Assembly (NCBI GenBank): GCA_965199555.1
Contig: CBDASJ010000026.1
Coordinates: forward strand, 92,968 to 156,967
Origin: LMUY01 sp965199555
Lineage (GTDB): Bacteria > Pseudomonadota > Alphaproteobacteria > Acetobacterales > Acetobacteraceae
DNA: 64,000 nucleotides
Direction of reading: 5' to 3'
In this document: one piece after another, positions 42,420-51,256 of the stretch
Numbering within the stretch: the stretch's first letter is position 1
Layout: every line of letters begins with the position of its first letter
The notes under the pieces: generated by a model
Databases searched by the model: none
What the model saw: the letters and a program-made list of their open reading frames with translations, nothing else
Told to the model about the DNA's origin: nothing
Program-made: the position numbers and the translations under genes

Positions 42420-43384
42420 GGGCCTGGGCGCTCGGGGCAGTGCTGCTGCTGGCACCCGCGTCCGGCTGGGCGCAGGGTATCGACATGACCAAGGGCGGCT
42501 CCGTCGAGGTGACCTCCCGCGACGGCATGGAATGGCATCAGGAAGACCAGCTCATCATCGCCAAGGGCGACGCGAAGGCGGTGCGCGGCACGGTGACGGT
42601 GACGGCGGACCAGTTGGTCGCGCATTACCGCAAGAAAGCCGCCACCGGCCCGGCGCCGGCGCCCGCCGCTCCCGGCAGCATCACGCCCGACACGGGGAAC
42701 AACGAGATCTACCGGCTGGACGCAGTGGGTCACGTGCACATCTACACCGCGACCGACCAGGCATTCGCCGACAAGGCGGTGTATGACATGGACCAGGCCG
42801 TGCTGGTGCTGACCGGGCACGACCTGCACATCATCACGCCGCAGCAAACCATGTCGGCGCGGGACGAGATGGAATACTGGTCGCAGAAGCACATGGCGGT
42901 CGGCCGCGGCAACGCCGTGGTCAACACCAGTGACGGCCGCCGCCTGAGCGCCGACACGCTGGTCGGCTACACCGCCGACCCGAACGCTCCGGCGGGCGCA
43001 GCCCCGGTGCAGAAGGTCGCCGCCACGCCCGCCAAGCCGGGTGCCGACCCGCTCGCCAATGCCGGCGGCAAGTTGCAACGCGTGGATGCGTTCGGCCATG
43101 TCGAGGTTCGCACCGCCACCGAGATCATCCACGCCGACAAGGGCGTCTACATCCCCGACACGGGGATCGCCCGGCTGGCCGGCAACGTCCATCTCACCCG
43201 TGGGCAGAACCAGCTCAACGGCGACCAGGCGGTGATCAACCTGCGCACTGGCGTGTCCACGCTGACGCGGGAGCCGGGGCAGCGGGTCGAGGGCCTGGTC
43301 GTGCCGAACGACGCCGCTGGCGGCAAGGATGCGCCGCCCGGCGCGCCCAGACTGCCGGCGAAGCCTGGGGAGACTGCAAAGTGA
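42416..43384 (+). CDS. lptA: LPS export periplasmic protein LptA, long form
   Basis: 322 residues, starting with a signal peptide (VRAWALGAVLLLAPASGWA). OstA/LptA-type repeats run through the protein. A near-repeat is visible: DAVGHVHIYTATDQAFADKAVYDMD near residue 101 and DAFGHVEVRTATEIIHADKGVYIPD near 222. Two Ala/Pro-rich spacers interrupt the fold. Typical LptA is about 180-200 residues, so this is an extended bridge subunit. GTG start overlaps the lptC stop (GTGA, 42416-42419), and the stop overlaps lptB. Confidence 0.88.
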   Translation: MRAWALGAVLLLAPASGWAQGIDMTKGGSVEVTSRDGMEWHQEDQLIIAKGDAKAVRGTVTVTADQLVAHYRKKAATGPAPAPAAPGSITPDTGNNEIYRLDAVGHVHIYTATDQAFADKAVYDMDQAVLVLTGHDLHIITPQQTMSARDEMEYWSQKHMAVGRGNAVVNTSDGRRLSADTLVGYTADPNAPAGAAPVQKVAATPAKPGADPLANAGGKLQRVDAFGHVEVRTATEIIHADKGVYIPDTGIARLAGNVHLTRGQNQLNGDQAVINLRTGVSTLTREPGQRVEGLVVPNDAAGGKDAPPGAPRLPAKPGETAK

Positions 43385-44133
43385 GCGGCGCGTTGCGGGT
43401 GATCGACGGCGGTGCCGGGCTGACGGCGAACGCGGTCGGCAAGACGTACAAGAAGCGGCCGGTGGTGCGCAACGTGTCGGTCAACGTGCGCCGCGGGGAA
43501 GCGGTCGGCTTGTTGGGGCCGAACGGCGCGGGCAAGACCACCACCTTCTACATGATCGTGGGCTTGGTGCGGCCAGACACCGGCTCCATCAGCCTGGACG
43601 GGCACGACATCACCGCGTTGCCGATGTATCGCCGCGCCCGGCTCGGCATCGGCTACCTGCCGCAGGAGGCGAGCGTGTTCCGTGGCCTGACGGTGGAAGG
43701 CAACATCACCGCCGCGCTGGAGGTGGTGGAGCCCGACGGGGACAAGCGTGGCCTGATGCTGGACGAGTTGCTGGCGGAGTTCGGCATCGGGCATCTGCGC
43801 CGCACCCCGGCGCTGGCGCTGTCCGGCGGGGAACGCCGCCGGGTGGAGATCGCCCGCGCCCTGGCCACCCAGCCCGGCTACATCCTGTTGGACGAACCGC
43901 TGGCCGGCATCGACCCGATCGCGGTCGGCGAAATCCGCGACCTGGTCGGGCACCTGAAGGATCGCGGCATCGGCGTACTGATTACCGACCACAACGTGCG
44001 GGAAACGCTGGAGATCATCGATCGGGCCTACATCATGCATGACGGCCAGTTGCTGATGGAGGGCCGCCCCGAAGAGGTCGTGCAGCACGAGGACGTGCGG
44101 CGCGTGTACCTCGGGGAAAGGTTCAGCCTGTAG
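43381..44133 (+). CDS. lptB: LPS export ABC transporter ATPase LptB
   Basis: 250 residues of a single nucleotide-binding domain: Walker A GPNGAGKTT, Q-loop GYLPQEASVF, signature LSGGERRRVEIARAL, Walker B YILLDEPLAGID, and H-loop ITDHNVRETL. It powers LPS extraction by LptFG. Overlaps lptA by four bases; rpoN starts 11 bp after its stop. Confidence 0.97.
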   Translation: MSGALRVIDGGAGLTANAVGKTYKKRPVVRNVSVNVRRGEAVGLLGPNGAGKTTTFYMIVGLVRPDTGSISLDGHDITALPMYRRARLGIGYLPQEASVFRGLTVEGNITAALEVVEPDGDKRGLMLDELLAEFGIGHLRRTPALALSGGERRRVEIARALATQPGYILLDEPLAGIDPIAVGEIRDLVGHLKDRGIGVLITDHNVRETLEIIDRAYIMHDGQLLMEGRPEEVVQHEDVRRVYLGERFSL

Positions 44134-44144
44134 GCTGCGGTTCC

Positions 44145-45635
44145 ATGGCGATCGGTCCCCGGCTCGAGTTCAGGCAATCCCAGTCCCTGGTGATGACGCC
44201 GCAACTGCGGCAGGCCATCAAGCTGTTGCAGTTTTCCAACATCGAGGTCGCCGCCTATATCGAGGAAGAGTTGGAGCGCAACCCGCTGCTGGAGCGGGAC
44301 GACCGGCAGGACACGATGCCGGAGCGCCCTGCCCCGGACCAGCGCACCGAAACGCTGGACAGCCTGGATTCGGCGGACCTGCTGCGGCGGGAAAAGCTGC
44401 CGGACGCCACGGAAGCCGACCACACCAACAGCTACGACGCGGGCAGCCTGGGCGACGGCGCCGCGGCGTTCAGCCGGGAAGGCGGCGGCGGACGCGGCTT
44501 CGACGGCGAAGACCGCGGCACCGACGATCTGGCGGAAATGCCGCGTTCGCTGCGGGATCATTTGGGCCAGCAGCTCCGCCTCAGCTTCACCGACCCGGTG
44601 GACTGCCTGATCGGGGCGCATCTGATCGCCCTGCTGGACCCGGCCGGCCGGGTCAGTATCGACAGCGCCACGCTGGCCGACGCGCTGGGCATTGAGCCGG
44701 CCCGGGTGGAGCGGGTGCGCGGGCAGATGCAGCGCTTCGACCCGCCGGGCCTGTTCGCGCGCGACTTGCGGGAATGCCTGTCCGCCCAGTTGGCCGACCG
44801 CAACCGGCTGGACCCGGCCATGCAGGCGCTGCTGGACAACCTCGACCTGCTCGCCCAGCGCGACATGCGCCGCCTGCGCGAACTCTGCGACGTGGATGCG
44901 GAAGACCTGGCCGACATGGTGGCCGAAATCCGCACGCTGGACCCGAAGCCGGGCGCCGCATTCGAGAACGGGCCGGTCGCGGCCATCCTGCCGGACGTGC
45001 TGATGCGCCGGGCGCCGATCCGCGACGAGGATGGCAGCGAGTGGCTGCTGGAGCTGAACCCCGAAACCATGCCGCGCGTGCTGGTGAACCAGGGCTTCCA
45101 CGCCCGCATCCTGACCCGCACCAAGCGGGACGAGCGGGCGTTTTTGGGCGAGCAGCTTTCCTCCGCCAATTGGCTGGTGAAATCCTTGCAACAACGGGCG
45201 CAAACGATCCTGAAGGTGTCGGCCGAGATCGTCCGCCGCCAGGACGGCTTCTTCCAGCACGGCGTGGCCTATCTGCGGCCATTGATCCTGCGCGACATCG
45301 CCGACGCCGTGGAGATGCACGAAAGCACGGTGAGCCGCGTCACTGCCAACAAATACATCGCCACCCCGCGCGGCACGTTCGAGCTGAAGTATTTCTTCAC
45401 CACCGCCATTGCCGGCACCGGCGGCGAAAGCCACAGCGCCGAGGCGGTCCGCCAGCGCATCCGCATCATGGTCGGGGCGGAAACGGCGGCCGACATCTTA
45501 TCTGACGACGCGATCGTGGCTGCCCTTCGCCGGGAAGGCGTGGACATCGCACGGCGAACGGTGGCCAAATACCGCGATGCGTTGCGCATTCCGAGTTCGG
45601 TGCAGCGCAAGCGGGAAAAGGCGTTGCCAGCCTGA
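44145..45635 (+). CDS. rpoN: RNA polymerase sigma-54 factor
   Basis: 496 residues. The activator-interacting region I is LEFRQSQSLVMTPQLRQAIKLLQ, followed by an acidic region II (about 45-130). The core-binding domain contains DPPGLFARDLRECLSAQL. The helix-turn-helix is SVQ-like around HESTVSRVTANKY, and the RpoN box ARRTVAKYRDAL lies near the C-terminus. It directs RNA polymerase to -24/-12 promoters for nitrogen and other regulons. The lptB-rpoN-hpf order is the proteobacterial standard. Confidence 0.97.
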   Translation: MAIGPRLEFRQSQSLVMTPQLRQAIKLLQFSNIEVAAYIEEELERNPLLERDDRQDTMPERPAPDQRTETLDSLDSADLLRREKLPDATEADHTNSYDAGSLGDGAAAFSREGGGGRGFDGEDRGTDDLAEMPRSLRDHLGQQLRLSFTDPVDCLIGAHLIALLDPAGRVSIDSATLADALGIEPARVERVRGQMQRFDPPGLFARDLRECLSAQLADRNRLDPAMQALLDNLDLLAQRDMRRLRELCDVDAEDLADMVAEIRTLDPKPGAAFENGPVAAILPDVLMRRAPIRDEDGSEWLLELNPETMPRVLVNQGFHARILTRTKRDERAFLGEQLSSANWLVKSLQQRAQTILKVSAEIVRRQDGFFQHGVAYLRPLILRDIADAVEMHESTVSRVTANKYIATPRGTFELKYFFTTAIAGTGGESHSAEAVRQRIRIMVGAETAADILSDDAIVAALRREGVDIARRTVAKYRDALRIPSSVQRKREKALPA

Positions 45636-45669
45636 GCAAACGCCGCCCGCCAACAAGGAGGCGATGCGG

Positions 45670-46263
45670 ATGCAAATCACTGTTTCTGGCAAGCAGGTCG
45701 ACCTGTCGGATGCGCTGCGGACCCGCGTTTCAACGGGGCTCGACACGATCGCGGGCAAGTATTTCGACGGCGCGCTGGAGGCCAACGTCACGTTCAGCCG
45801 CGCCCGCTCCTTCTTCACCTGCGACATCAACGTGCATGCCGGGCGTGGCCTGACGCTGCGCGGCGAGGGCGAGGCGGCGGATGCCAACGGCGCCTTCGAT
45901 GATGCGGCGGAGCACATCGCCAAGCGGCTGCGCCGCTACCGCCGGCGCGTGAACGAACATGCGCGGGATTTGGCCAACAAGGACCGTCCGGCCGCCAAGG
46001 CTGCCCGGCAATACGTGCTGCGCCAGGAGGACGAGGCCGTCCCCACCCCGCCGGAAGGCCACACCCAGGCCTTCGCCACCGTGGTCGCGGAAACCGCCAC
46101 CACCATCGACCACCTCAGCGTCAGCGAGGCGGTGATGCGCCTGGACCTGGCGGACCAGCAGGTGATGATGTTCCATAACAGCACCACGGGCGAGTTGAAC
46201 GTGGTGTATCGCCGCAGCGACGGCCATATCGGCTGGATCGACCCGGCGGGAAAGGCGGGTTAA
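45670..46263 (+). CDS. hpf: Long ribosome hibernation-promoting factor
   Basis: About 197 residues. The N-terminal S30AE domain (1-100) starts ITVSGKQVDLSDALRTRV. The C-terminal dimerisation domain (about 140-197) has SEAVMRLDLADQQVMMFHNSTTGELNVVYRRSDGHIGWIDP. The long form drives 100S ribosome dimers in stationary phase. ATG 45670 is preferred over ATG 45664 because AAGGAGG lies eight bases upstream. In most relatives ptsN follows; here a terminator and a foreign-looking module follow instead. Confidence 0.94.
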   Translation: MQITVSGKQVDLSDALRTRVSTGLDTIAGKYFDGALEANVTFSRARSFFTCDINVHAGRGLTLRGEGEAADANGAFDDAAEHIAKRLRRYRRRVNEHARDLANKDRPAAKAARQYVLRQEDEAVPTPPEGHTQAFATVVAETATTIDHLSVSEAVMRLDLADQQVMMFHNSTTGELNVVYRRSDGHIGWIDPAGKAG

Positions 46264-46282
46264 CCCTTGCGGTAAGGCAGCA

Positions 46283-46306
46283 CCCGGCCGTTGGGAAACG
46301 GCCGGG
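46283..46306. terminator. Intrinsic terminator between hpf and the glycosyltransferase gene
   Basis: CCCGGCCGTT at 46283-46292 pairs perfectly with AACGGCCGGG at 46297-46306 around the loop GGGA. It lies between two convergent stop codons and can serve both strands. Confidence 0.8.
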
Positions 46307-46319
46307 CGACTTAAAGACG

Positions 46320-47063
46320 CTACTCCGACGGTGCGATGAGAGTCCTCGCACGAACCCATTCGAGGTAGCCGTCGCGCAGGAAGGGGCGATCGAACGCCTC
46401 CCACTCGACGTCTTGCAGGGGGAAAAGCTGATTGTTTCGATTACCGGACGGCTGTCCATGGGCATCGTAGCGGGCAGCCTTTGCCACGCGGTCTTCCCAA
46501 GTGAGAAAAACCCACGACAGATGGTAGATTTCTGCGTTTGCCGGCGCGGACTTCGCCGTCGTGACGTGGATGCCCGGCGTATGGATGTGCTGGTTATATT
46601 GCACGTTGCAGCGGTTAAAAAGCCGCCATTGTCGTTGGTTCGAAGGTGAGAAGCGCTCAGTCGTTGCCGTGAGGAAGCCACTTCCTTGCCAAAGAAGTTG
46701 ATGACGCTCGAAGCCGACGATCGTGTCTTGCTCCTGTTGGACAAGGTCACGGCAAAACGAGAGCATGTCAGGACTAGGCACCTCATCGCAATCCAGGCGT
46801 AACACCCAGTCGGTTGGGGACCGGCTCACGAGCGATTGGTAGCCATTCTCGATGAACGGCTTGTCGTTATCGTAGAAAACGAGCGGCAGCCCGGCGTCCA
46901 CGAGGATAGCCTGAGCTTCTGCGGTTCTCTTGCGGTCGAGCACGTAGATTGGGGAAATCCCCAGCCGCCGCATGTAGTGGATTGAGAAGCGAAGGGCATC
47001 GGTCTCGTTGAACACCGGTATGAGGATGCTGAATGGAACGGCCTGGCCGTATGTGCCAGTCAC
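46320..47063 (-). CDS. Glycosyltransferase family 2-like protein
   Basis: 247 residues. The nucleotide-sugar domain starts FSILIPVFNETDALRFSI, with LRLDCDEVPSPDM carrying a DxD-type metal motif near residue 95. The C-terminal half includes HIHTPGIHV and EIYHLSWVFLTWEDRVAKA, as in GT2 enzymes of surface-polysaccharide clusters. Acceptor unknown. GC is visibly lower than in the flanking genes, with AT-rich codons, suggesting transfer. Its first four bases overlap the methyltransferase stop. Confidence 0.85.
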   Translation of the reverse strand: MTGTYGQAVPFSILIPVFNETDALRFSIHYMRRLGISPIYVLDRKRTAEAQAILVDAGLPLVFYDNDKPFIENGYQSLVSRSPTDWVLRLDCDEVPSPDMLSFCRDLVQQEQDTIVGFERHQLLWQGSGFLTATTERFSPSNQRQWRLFNRCNVQYNQHIHTPGIHVTTAKSAPANAEIYHLSWVFLTWEDRVAKAARYDAHGQPSGNRNNQLFPLQDVEWEAFDRPFLRDGYLEWVRARTLIAPSE

Positions 47064-47752
47064 CGACGCATCTCGAAAAGCCGGGGGTGCACAAGCGGCA
47101 GCGGGTCACGAACCGGTCCTGTCGTCGTAGCCAGGCGCGCGTGCGCTGTTGTGTTCAGCTTGGCGAAGGTGAGAACGTTTTGGACGTACCACCATTCCGC
47201 CTCTGCCTGCCAGAGCGGCAGGCGCAGTATGTCGAAACATGCATAACCAAGAGCGGCAAACAGGTCGCTCCAATATTGTGGCCATTGTTCGTTCACGTGC
47301 CCGGTCCCGCCTTGGCCTGGTATGGCGCAGGAGAACAGGACCAAATTCGAACTGGCACATAAGCCGCGAACGAGGGCTGGCGCTCGACTGGCGGAGAGGT
47401 GTTCGGCAACTTCGACGCAGATCGTCAGGTCGAAACGCTGACCCACGTCTAGCACTCTTTCAAGGTCCTCCTGTTCCAAATCCAACGCCTGAAAGGCTGA
47501 GGCCTGGATCATGAGTTGCTGGCGCGGCAGATAGTCGCCATCGACGCCAAGAAGCCTCGTGGCTCCAATTTCCCTTGCTGCCGTCAGCCAGGCACCCACC
47601 CCACATCCGACGTCTAGAACCGAATCGAAAGCCAAATGCTTGCGCAGTTCGGCGAGAATGGCTCGTGCCGACCGCAAGCTGCCATCCGCATTGCGGCTGA
47701 AGAAGTCAGATGTGTATAGTGACAATGGTTTGCGCCGTTCTGATCGAAACAC
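47060..47752 (-). CDS. SAM-dependent methyltransferase
   Basis: 230 residues of a class I Rossmann methyltransferase: SVLDVGCGVGAWLTAA (motif I), LLGVDGDYL (motif II acidic residue), FDLTICVEVAEHL (motif IV). Such enzymes often modify sugars in surface polysaccharides, and the coupled glycosyltransferase supports that. Lower GC than its surroundings. The 265 bp upstream (47753-48017) holds no gene I can support; it is also lower in GC and probably contains this pair's promoter. Confidence 0.87.
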   Translation of the reverse strand: MFRSERRKPLSLYTSDFFSRNADGSLRSARAILAELRKHLAFDSVLDVGCGVGAWLTAAREIGATRLLGVDGDYLPRQQLMIQASAFQALDLEQEDLERVLDVGQRFDLTICVEVAEHLSASRAPALVRGLCASSNLVLFSCAIPGQGGTGHVNEQWPQYWSDLFAALGYACFDILRLPLWQAEAEWWYVQNVLTFAKLNTTAHARLATTTGPVRDPLPLVHPRLFEMRR

Positions 47753-48017
47753 TCTGGCACTTACACCATGCCACGGTCATGCCACCATTCTCAATGAATC
47801 GATCTTGAAGTCGGTGGATCAGCGGTCAACCAGTTCCGGGTTATTGAAGGCCGATGCGCAGAACCCATGCGGCGCAGCAGCTGACGTCGTTTGTTGCCGC
47901 ATGTAGGCGCGAAAGGCCGTTCACGGCATCTTCCACCAAGCCTGCGCCGAAACAGCCTGGAGCACGCAATTAGCGATCGTCATGTCGTCTTTCTGGAACC
48001 ACAAAGCCCACTGACTA

Positions 48018-49007
48018 TCAGGCCGGCAGCGGGTGAAGCTCCGGCAGTACGTCTAGGTGGCAAGCTGCCTTCTGCCCGGGCGCCTTGTCCAGCAGCAGCG
48101 GCTCTTCCACGCGGCAGCGGTCGAATACGTAGGGGCAACGCGTGTGGAAGCGGCAGCCCTTCGGGGGGTCGATCGGGCTGGGCACGTCGCCCTTCAGGAT
48201 GATGCGGTCGCGCCGGGCGGTCGGGTCGGGCACCGGCACGGCGGAGAGCAGCGCCCGTGTGTAGGGGTGGCGCGGGTTGGCGAACAGGCTGCGGCGGTCC
48301 GCCAACTCGACGATCTTGCCGAGGTACATCACCGCGACGCGGTGCGTCAGGTGCTCCACGATCGCCAGGTCGTGGCTGATGAACAGCAGGGCCAGGCCCA
48401 ACTCATCCTGCAAGTCACTCAGCAGGTTGATGATCTGCGCCTTGACCGATACGTCCAGCGCGCTGACCGCCTCGTCGCAGATGATCAGGTCGGAGCCGGG
48501 GGCCAGTGCCCGGGCGATGCCGATGCGCTGGCGCTGGCCGCCGCTGAACTCGTGCGGGAAGCGGCGCATGGCGTCGCGCGGCAGGCGGACCTTGTCCATC
48601 AAGGCCGCCACGCGGTCCTCTAGCTCGGACCCGCTGGCCAGGCCGAAATTGGTGATCGGCTCCGCCAGCACGTCGCGCACCCGCATACGCGGGTTCAGGC
48701 TGCTGAACGGGTCCTGGAACACCACCTGGATGCGGCGCCGCACCTGCCGCATCTTGCCGGGTGGCAGCGTGTCGATGCGCTGCCCGTCCAGGAACACCTC
48801 GCCATCCGTGGGATCGGTCAGCCGCAGGATGGCGCGGCCCACCGTGGACTTGCCGCAGCCGCTTTCGCCCACCACCGACAGCGTTTCCCCGGCGGCGACG
48901 GTGAAGGACACGCCGTCCACCGCGTAGACGGTCGCCGTCTGGCCGCCGAGCAGGCCGCCCTTGATCGGGTAATGCTTCTTCAGCGCGTTGACTTCGAGCA
49001 ATGCCAT
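48018..49007 (-). CDS. Peptide ABC transporter ATPase, DppF/OppF type
   Basis: 329 residues. Walker A GESGCGKSTVGRAIL, Q-loop QVVFQDPFSSLNPRM, signature FSGGQRQRIGIARAL, Walker B LIICDEAVSALD and the C-terminal oligopeptide-transporter domain with CRFHTRCPYVFDRC. One of two ATPases of a dipeptide/oligopeptide importer. Its ATG shares one base with the stop of the small lipoprotein gene (TGATG at 49005-49009). Confidence 0.94.
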   Translation of the reverse strand: MALLEVNALKKHYPIKGGLLGGQTATVYAVDGVSFTVAAGETLSVVGESGCGKSTVGRAILRLTDPTDGEVFLDGQRIDTLPPGKMRQVRRRIQVVFQDPFSSLNPRMRVRDVLAEPITNFGLASGSELEDRVAALMDKVRLPRDAMRRFPHEFSGGQRQRIGIARALAPGSDLIICDEAVSALDVSVKAQIINLLSDLQDELGLALLFISHDLAIVEHLTHRVAVMYLGKIVELADRRSLFANPRHPYTRALLSAVPVPDPTARRDRIILKGDVPSPIDPPKGCRFHTRCPYVFDRCRVEEPLLLDKAPGQKAACHLDVLPELHPLPA

Positions 49008-49201
49008 CAGAGCGCCGGGTCCACGGGTGCCGTCGAACCGGACATGGGGTCGGTGTCCTTCAAAAGGCCGAACGGAAGCTGCAGACCGCTGACGCAGCGG
49101 GCCTGCGGGGCGGAGCCGTCGTAACGGTTGGCCAGGCAGGCGTTTGGGGTGCCGCAGGCGGACAGCAGCAGCGGCAGGGCGAGTGCCAAGGCAGCCCTCA
49201 C
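49007..49201 (-). CDS. Small lipoprotein within the peptide transporter operon
   Basis: 64 residues if started at GTG 49201. The signal peptide ALALALPLLLSAC has a lipobox cysteine (LLSAC|G), and the mature part is about 46 residues with two further Cys. A longer open frame upstream runs through the REP-like repeat and is unlikely to be coding. Joined to the downstream ATPase by TGATG. Function unknown; it could be an envelope accessory of the importer. The start codon lies inside the repeat, so the leader may have been altered by its insertion. Confidence 0.55.
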   Translation of the reverse strand: MRAALALALPLLLSACGTPNACLANRYDGSAPQARCVSGLQLPFGLLKDTDPMSGSTAPVDPAL

Positions 49202-49348
49202 CCCGGCCCTTTCCGAGAGGGAGAGGGAGAAGGAGGCCGTCTCCCTTTCGGCACGGCAATTGGTCTCACGCCGCGTGGGAGTTCCCTCTCCCGCCAGCGG
49301 GAGAGGGAGAATACGGGAAGCCCTTTGGGAGAGGGTTGGGTGAGGGCT
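49193..49348. repeat. REP-like inverted repeat pair
   Basis: AGCCCTCACCC at 49193-49203 has its complement GGGTGAGGGCT at 49338-49348. Between them are further GGGAGAGGG-type palindromes, including CTCTCCCGCCAGCGGGAGAG near 49286-49305. The arrangement resembles two REP elements facing each other (a REPIN-like unit). A related palindrome occurs at 57701-57726. It separates the first ATPase gene from the small lipoprotein gene. Confidence 0.75.
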
Positions 49349-49359
49349 CCGGCGCACGC

Positions 49360-50340
49360 TCACGCCGCCTTCGCGTAATGGCAGGCCACCAGGTGTTCCG
49401 GCGCCTTCGGCTCCACCGCCGGGGCGACCTCGCGGCAGTAATCCGTGACCATCGGGCAGCGCCCGGCAAAGGCGCAGCCAACGATACGCTGCCGCAGGCT
49501 GGGCACTAAGCCGGGGATTTCAGCGAGCTTGGAGCGCCCCTCCTCCGCCAACGACGAGCCGAGCTTCGGCACCGCGCCCAACAAGCCGCGCGTGTAGGGA
49601 TGCAGCGGGCGGGCGAAGATCTCGCGCACGGGCGCTTCCTCCACCTTGCGGCCGGCGTACATCACGACCACGCGCTGCGCCATCTCCGCCACCACGCCCA
49701 GATCATGGGTGATCAGCATGATGGCGGAGCCGAGGCGGGTCTTCAGGTCCCGCATCAGGTCGAGGATCTGCGCCTGGATGGTGACGTCCAGCGCGGTGGT
49801 GGGCTCGTCCGCGATCAGCAGCGTCGGGTTGCAGGCCAGGGCCATGGCGATCATCACCCGCTGCCGCATGCCGCCCGAAAGCTGGTGCGGGAACTCCTTC
49901 ACCCGGCGGGCGGCGGCGGAGATGCCGACCAGCTCCAGCATCTCCACGGAGCGCTTGGTCGCCTGGCTGGCGGTCATTCCCTGATGCAGCCGCAGGGTCT
50001 CGCCGATCTGACGGCCCACCGTCAGCACCGGGTTCAGGCTGGTCATCGGCTCCTGGAAGATCATGCTGATGTCGTTGCCGCGCAGCTTGCGCATCTCGGC
50101 ATCCGGCAGGTCCAGCAGGTTGCGGCCCTGGAACTCGATCCGCCCCGCGATCTTGCCCGGCGGCGTGTTGATCAGCCGCAGGATCGACATGGAGGTCACG
50201 GACTTGCCGCACCCGCTTTCCCCCACGATGGCGACGGTCTCGCCGGCGTCGATGTGGAACGACAACCCTTCCACCGCGCGTACCACGCCGTCCGGGGTGC
50301 CGAAATGGGTTTGCAGGTCCTGAACGTCGAGCAGCGGCAT
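49360..50340 (-). CDS. Peptide ABC transporter ATPase, DppD/OppD type
   Basis: 326 residues. Walker A GESGCGKSVTSMSIL, Q-loop MIFQEPMTSLNPVL, signature LSGGMRQRVMIAMAL, Walker B LLIADEPTTALD, and the oligopeptide C-terminal motif with CAFAGRCPMVTDYC. First ATPase of the importer; starts 10 bp after the second permease gene stop. Confidence 0.95.
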   Translation of the reverse strand: MPLLDVQDLQTHFGTPDGVVRAVEGLSFHIDAGETVAIVGESGCGKSVTSMSILRLINTPPGKIAGRIEFQGRNLLDLPDAEMRKLRGNDISMIFQEPMTSLNPVLTVGRQIGETLRLHQGMTASQATKRSVEMLELVGISAAARRVKEFPHQLSGGMRQRVMIAMALACNPTLLIADEPTTALDVTIQAQILDLMRDLKTRLGSAIMLITHDLGVVAEMAQRVVVMYAGRKVEEAPVREIFARPLHPYTRGLLGAVPKLGSSLAEEGRSKLAEIPGLVPSLRQRIVGCAFAGRCPMVTDYCREVAPAVEPKAPEHLVACHYAKAA

Positions 50341-50350
50341 CAGCGGGCGC

Positions 50351-51256
50351 TCAAAGCCGCTTGGCCAGACGCGGGTCCAGCAGGTCGCGCATGCCGTCGC
50401 CCAGCAGGTTCACCGCCAGCACCGTCAGCGACAGGAACACGGCGGGGAAGAACACGATGTAACCCTTCACCTGCCACAGCGCGCGGCCTTCCGCCATGAT
50501 GTTGCCCCAGGACGGGATGGTGGGCGGCGTGCCGGCGCCAATGAAGGACAGGATCGCCTCCGTGATCATGGCGGACGCGCAAATGAAGGTCGCCTGCACC
50601 ATGATCGGCGCCAGCGTGTTCGGCAGGATGTGCTTGAAGATCACCGCCGGGGTGCGGGTGCCGGACGCGACGGCCGCCTCCACGTAGGGCTGCTCCCGCA
50701 GGCTCAGCACCACGCCGCGGACCAGCCGCGTCACGCGGGGGATTTCCGCCACGGTGATGGCGATGATCACGTTCTGCACGCTGCCCCGGGTCAGCGCCAT
50801 CAAGGCGATCGCCAGCAGGATGGATGGGATGGACATCAGCCCGTCCATGACCCGCATGATGATCGTGTCGACCAGGCGGATATAACCCGCGCACACGCCG
50901 ATCAGCATGCCGACGCCGGACGACAATGCGGCCACGGCAAAGCCCACGATCAACGAAATGCGGGCGCCATACAGCACGCGCGAATAAACGTCCCGCCCCA
51001 GCATGTCCGTGCCGAACCAGTAAAGCGCCGACGGCACGCGGGTGCGCTTGGCCGGCGCGATCGCCGTCGGGTCCACCGTGCCGAGGATCGGCGCGGCGAT
51101 CGCCATGAACACGATCAGCCCCAGCAGCAACGCACCCGCCATGATGGTGGGGTTGCGGCGGATGAAGGTCAGCACGCGCCCGCGCTTGCGGACCGGCGGC
51201 AGCACGTCGGGCAGGATCGCGGCGACGCCGCCCGGGCCGGGGAAGGTGGTGCTCAA
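50351..51256 (-). CDS. Peptide ABC transporter permease, DppC type
   Basis: 301 residues. The N-terminal membrane segment is IMAGALLLGLIVFMAIAAPIL. The EAA-type loop is VEAAVASGTRTPAVIFKHILPN, and the C-terminal LLGDGMRDLLDPRL is typical of DppC/OppC. About six membrane spans. The start is most likely TTG 51256, giving a four-base TTGA overlap with the end of the first permease gene; a much longer frame upstream is not transporter-like. Confidence 0.9.
   Translation of the reverse strand: MSTTFPGPGGVAAILPDVLPPVRKRGRVLTFIRRNPTIMAGALLLGLIVFMAIAAPILGTVDPTAIAPAKRTRVPSALYWFGTDMLGRDVYSRVLYGARISLIVGFAVAALSSGVGMLIGVCAGYIRLVDTIIMRVMDGLMSIPSILLAIALMALTRGSVQNVIIAITVAEIPRVTRLVRGVVLSLREQPYVEAAVASGTRTPAVIFKHILPNTLAPIMVQATFICASAMITEAILSFIGAGTPPTIPSWGNIMAEGRALWQVKGYIVFFPAVFLSLTVLAVNLLGDGMRDLLDPRLAKRL

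Noticed and set aside
47753..48017. A small gene in the lower-GC gap
   Set aside because: Open frames here are short, lack ribosome sites and show no protein-like pattern.
49202..49363. Longer form of the small lipoprotein reaching 49363
   Set aside because: The extension is translated REP-like repeat and would put residues ahead of the signal peptide.
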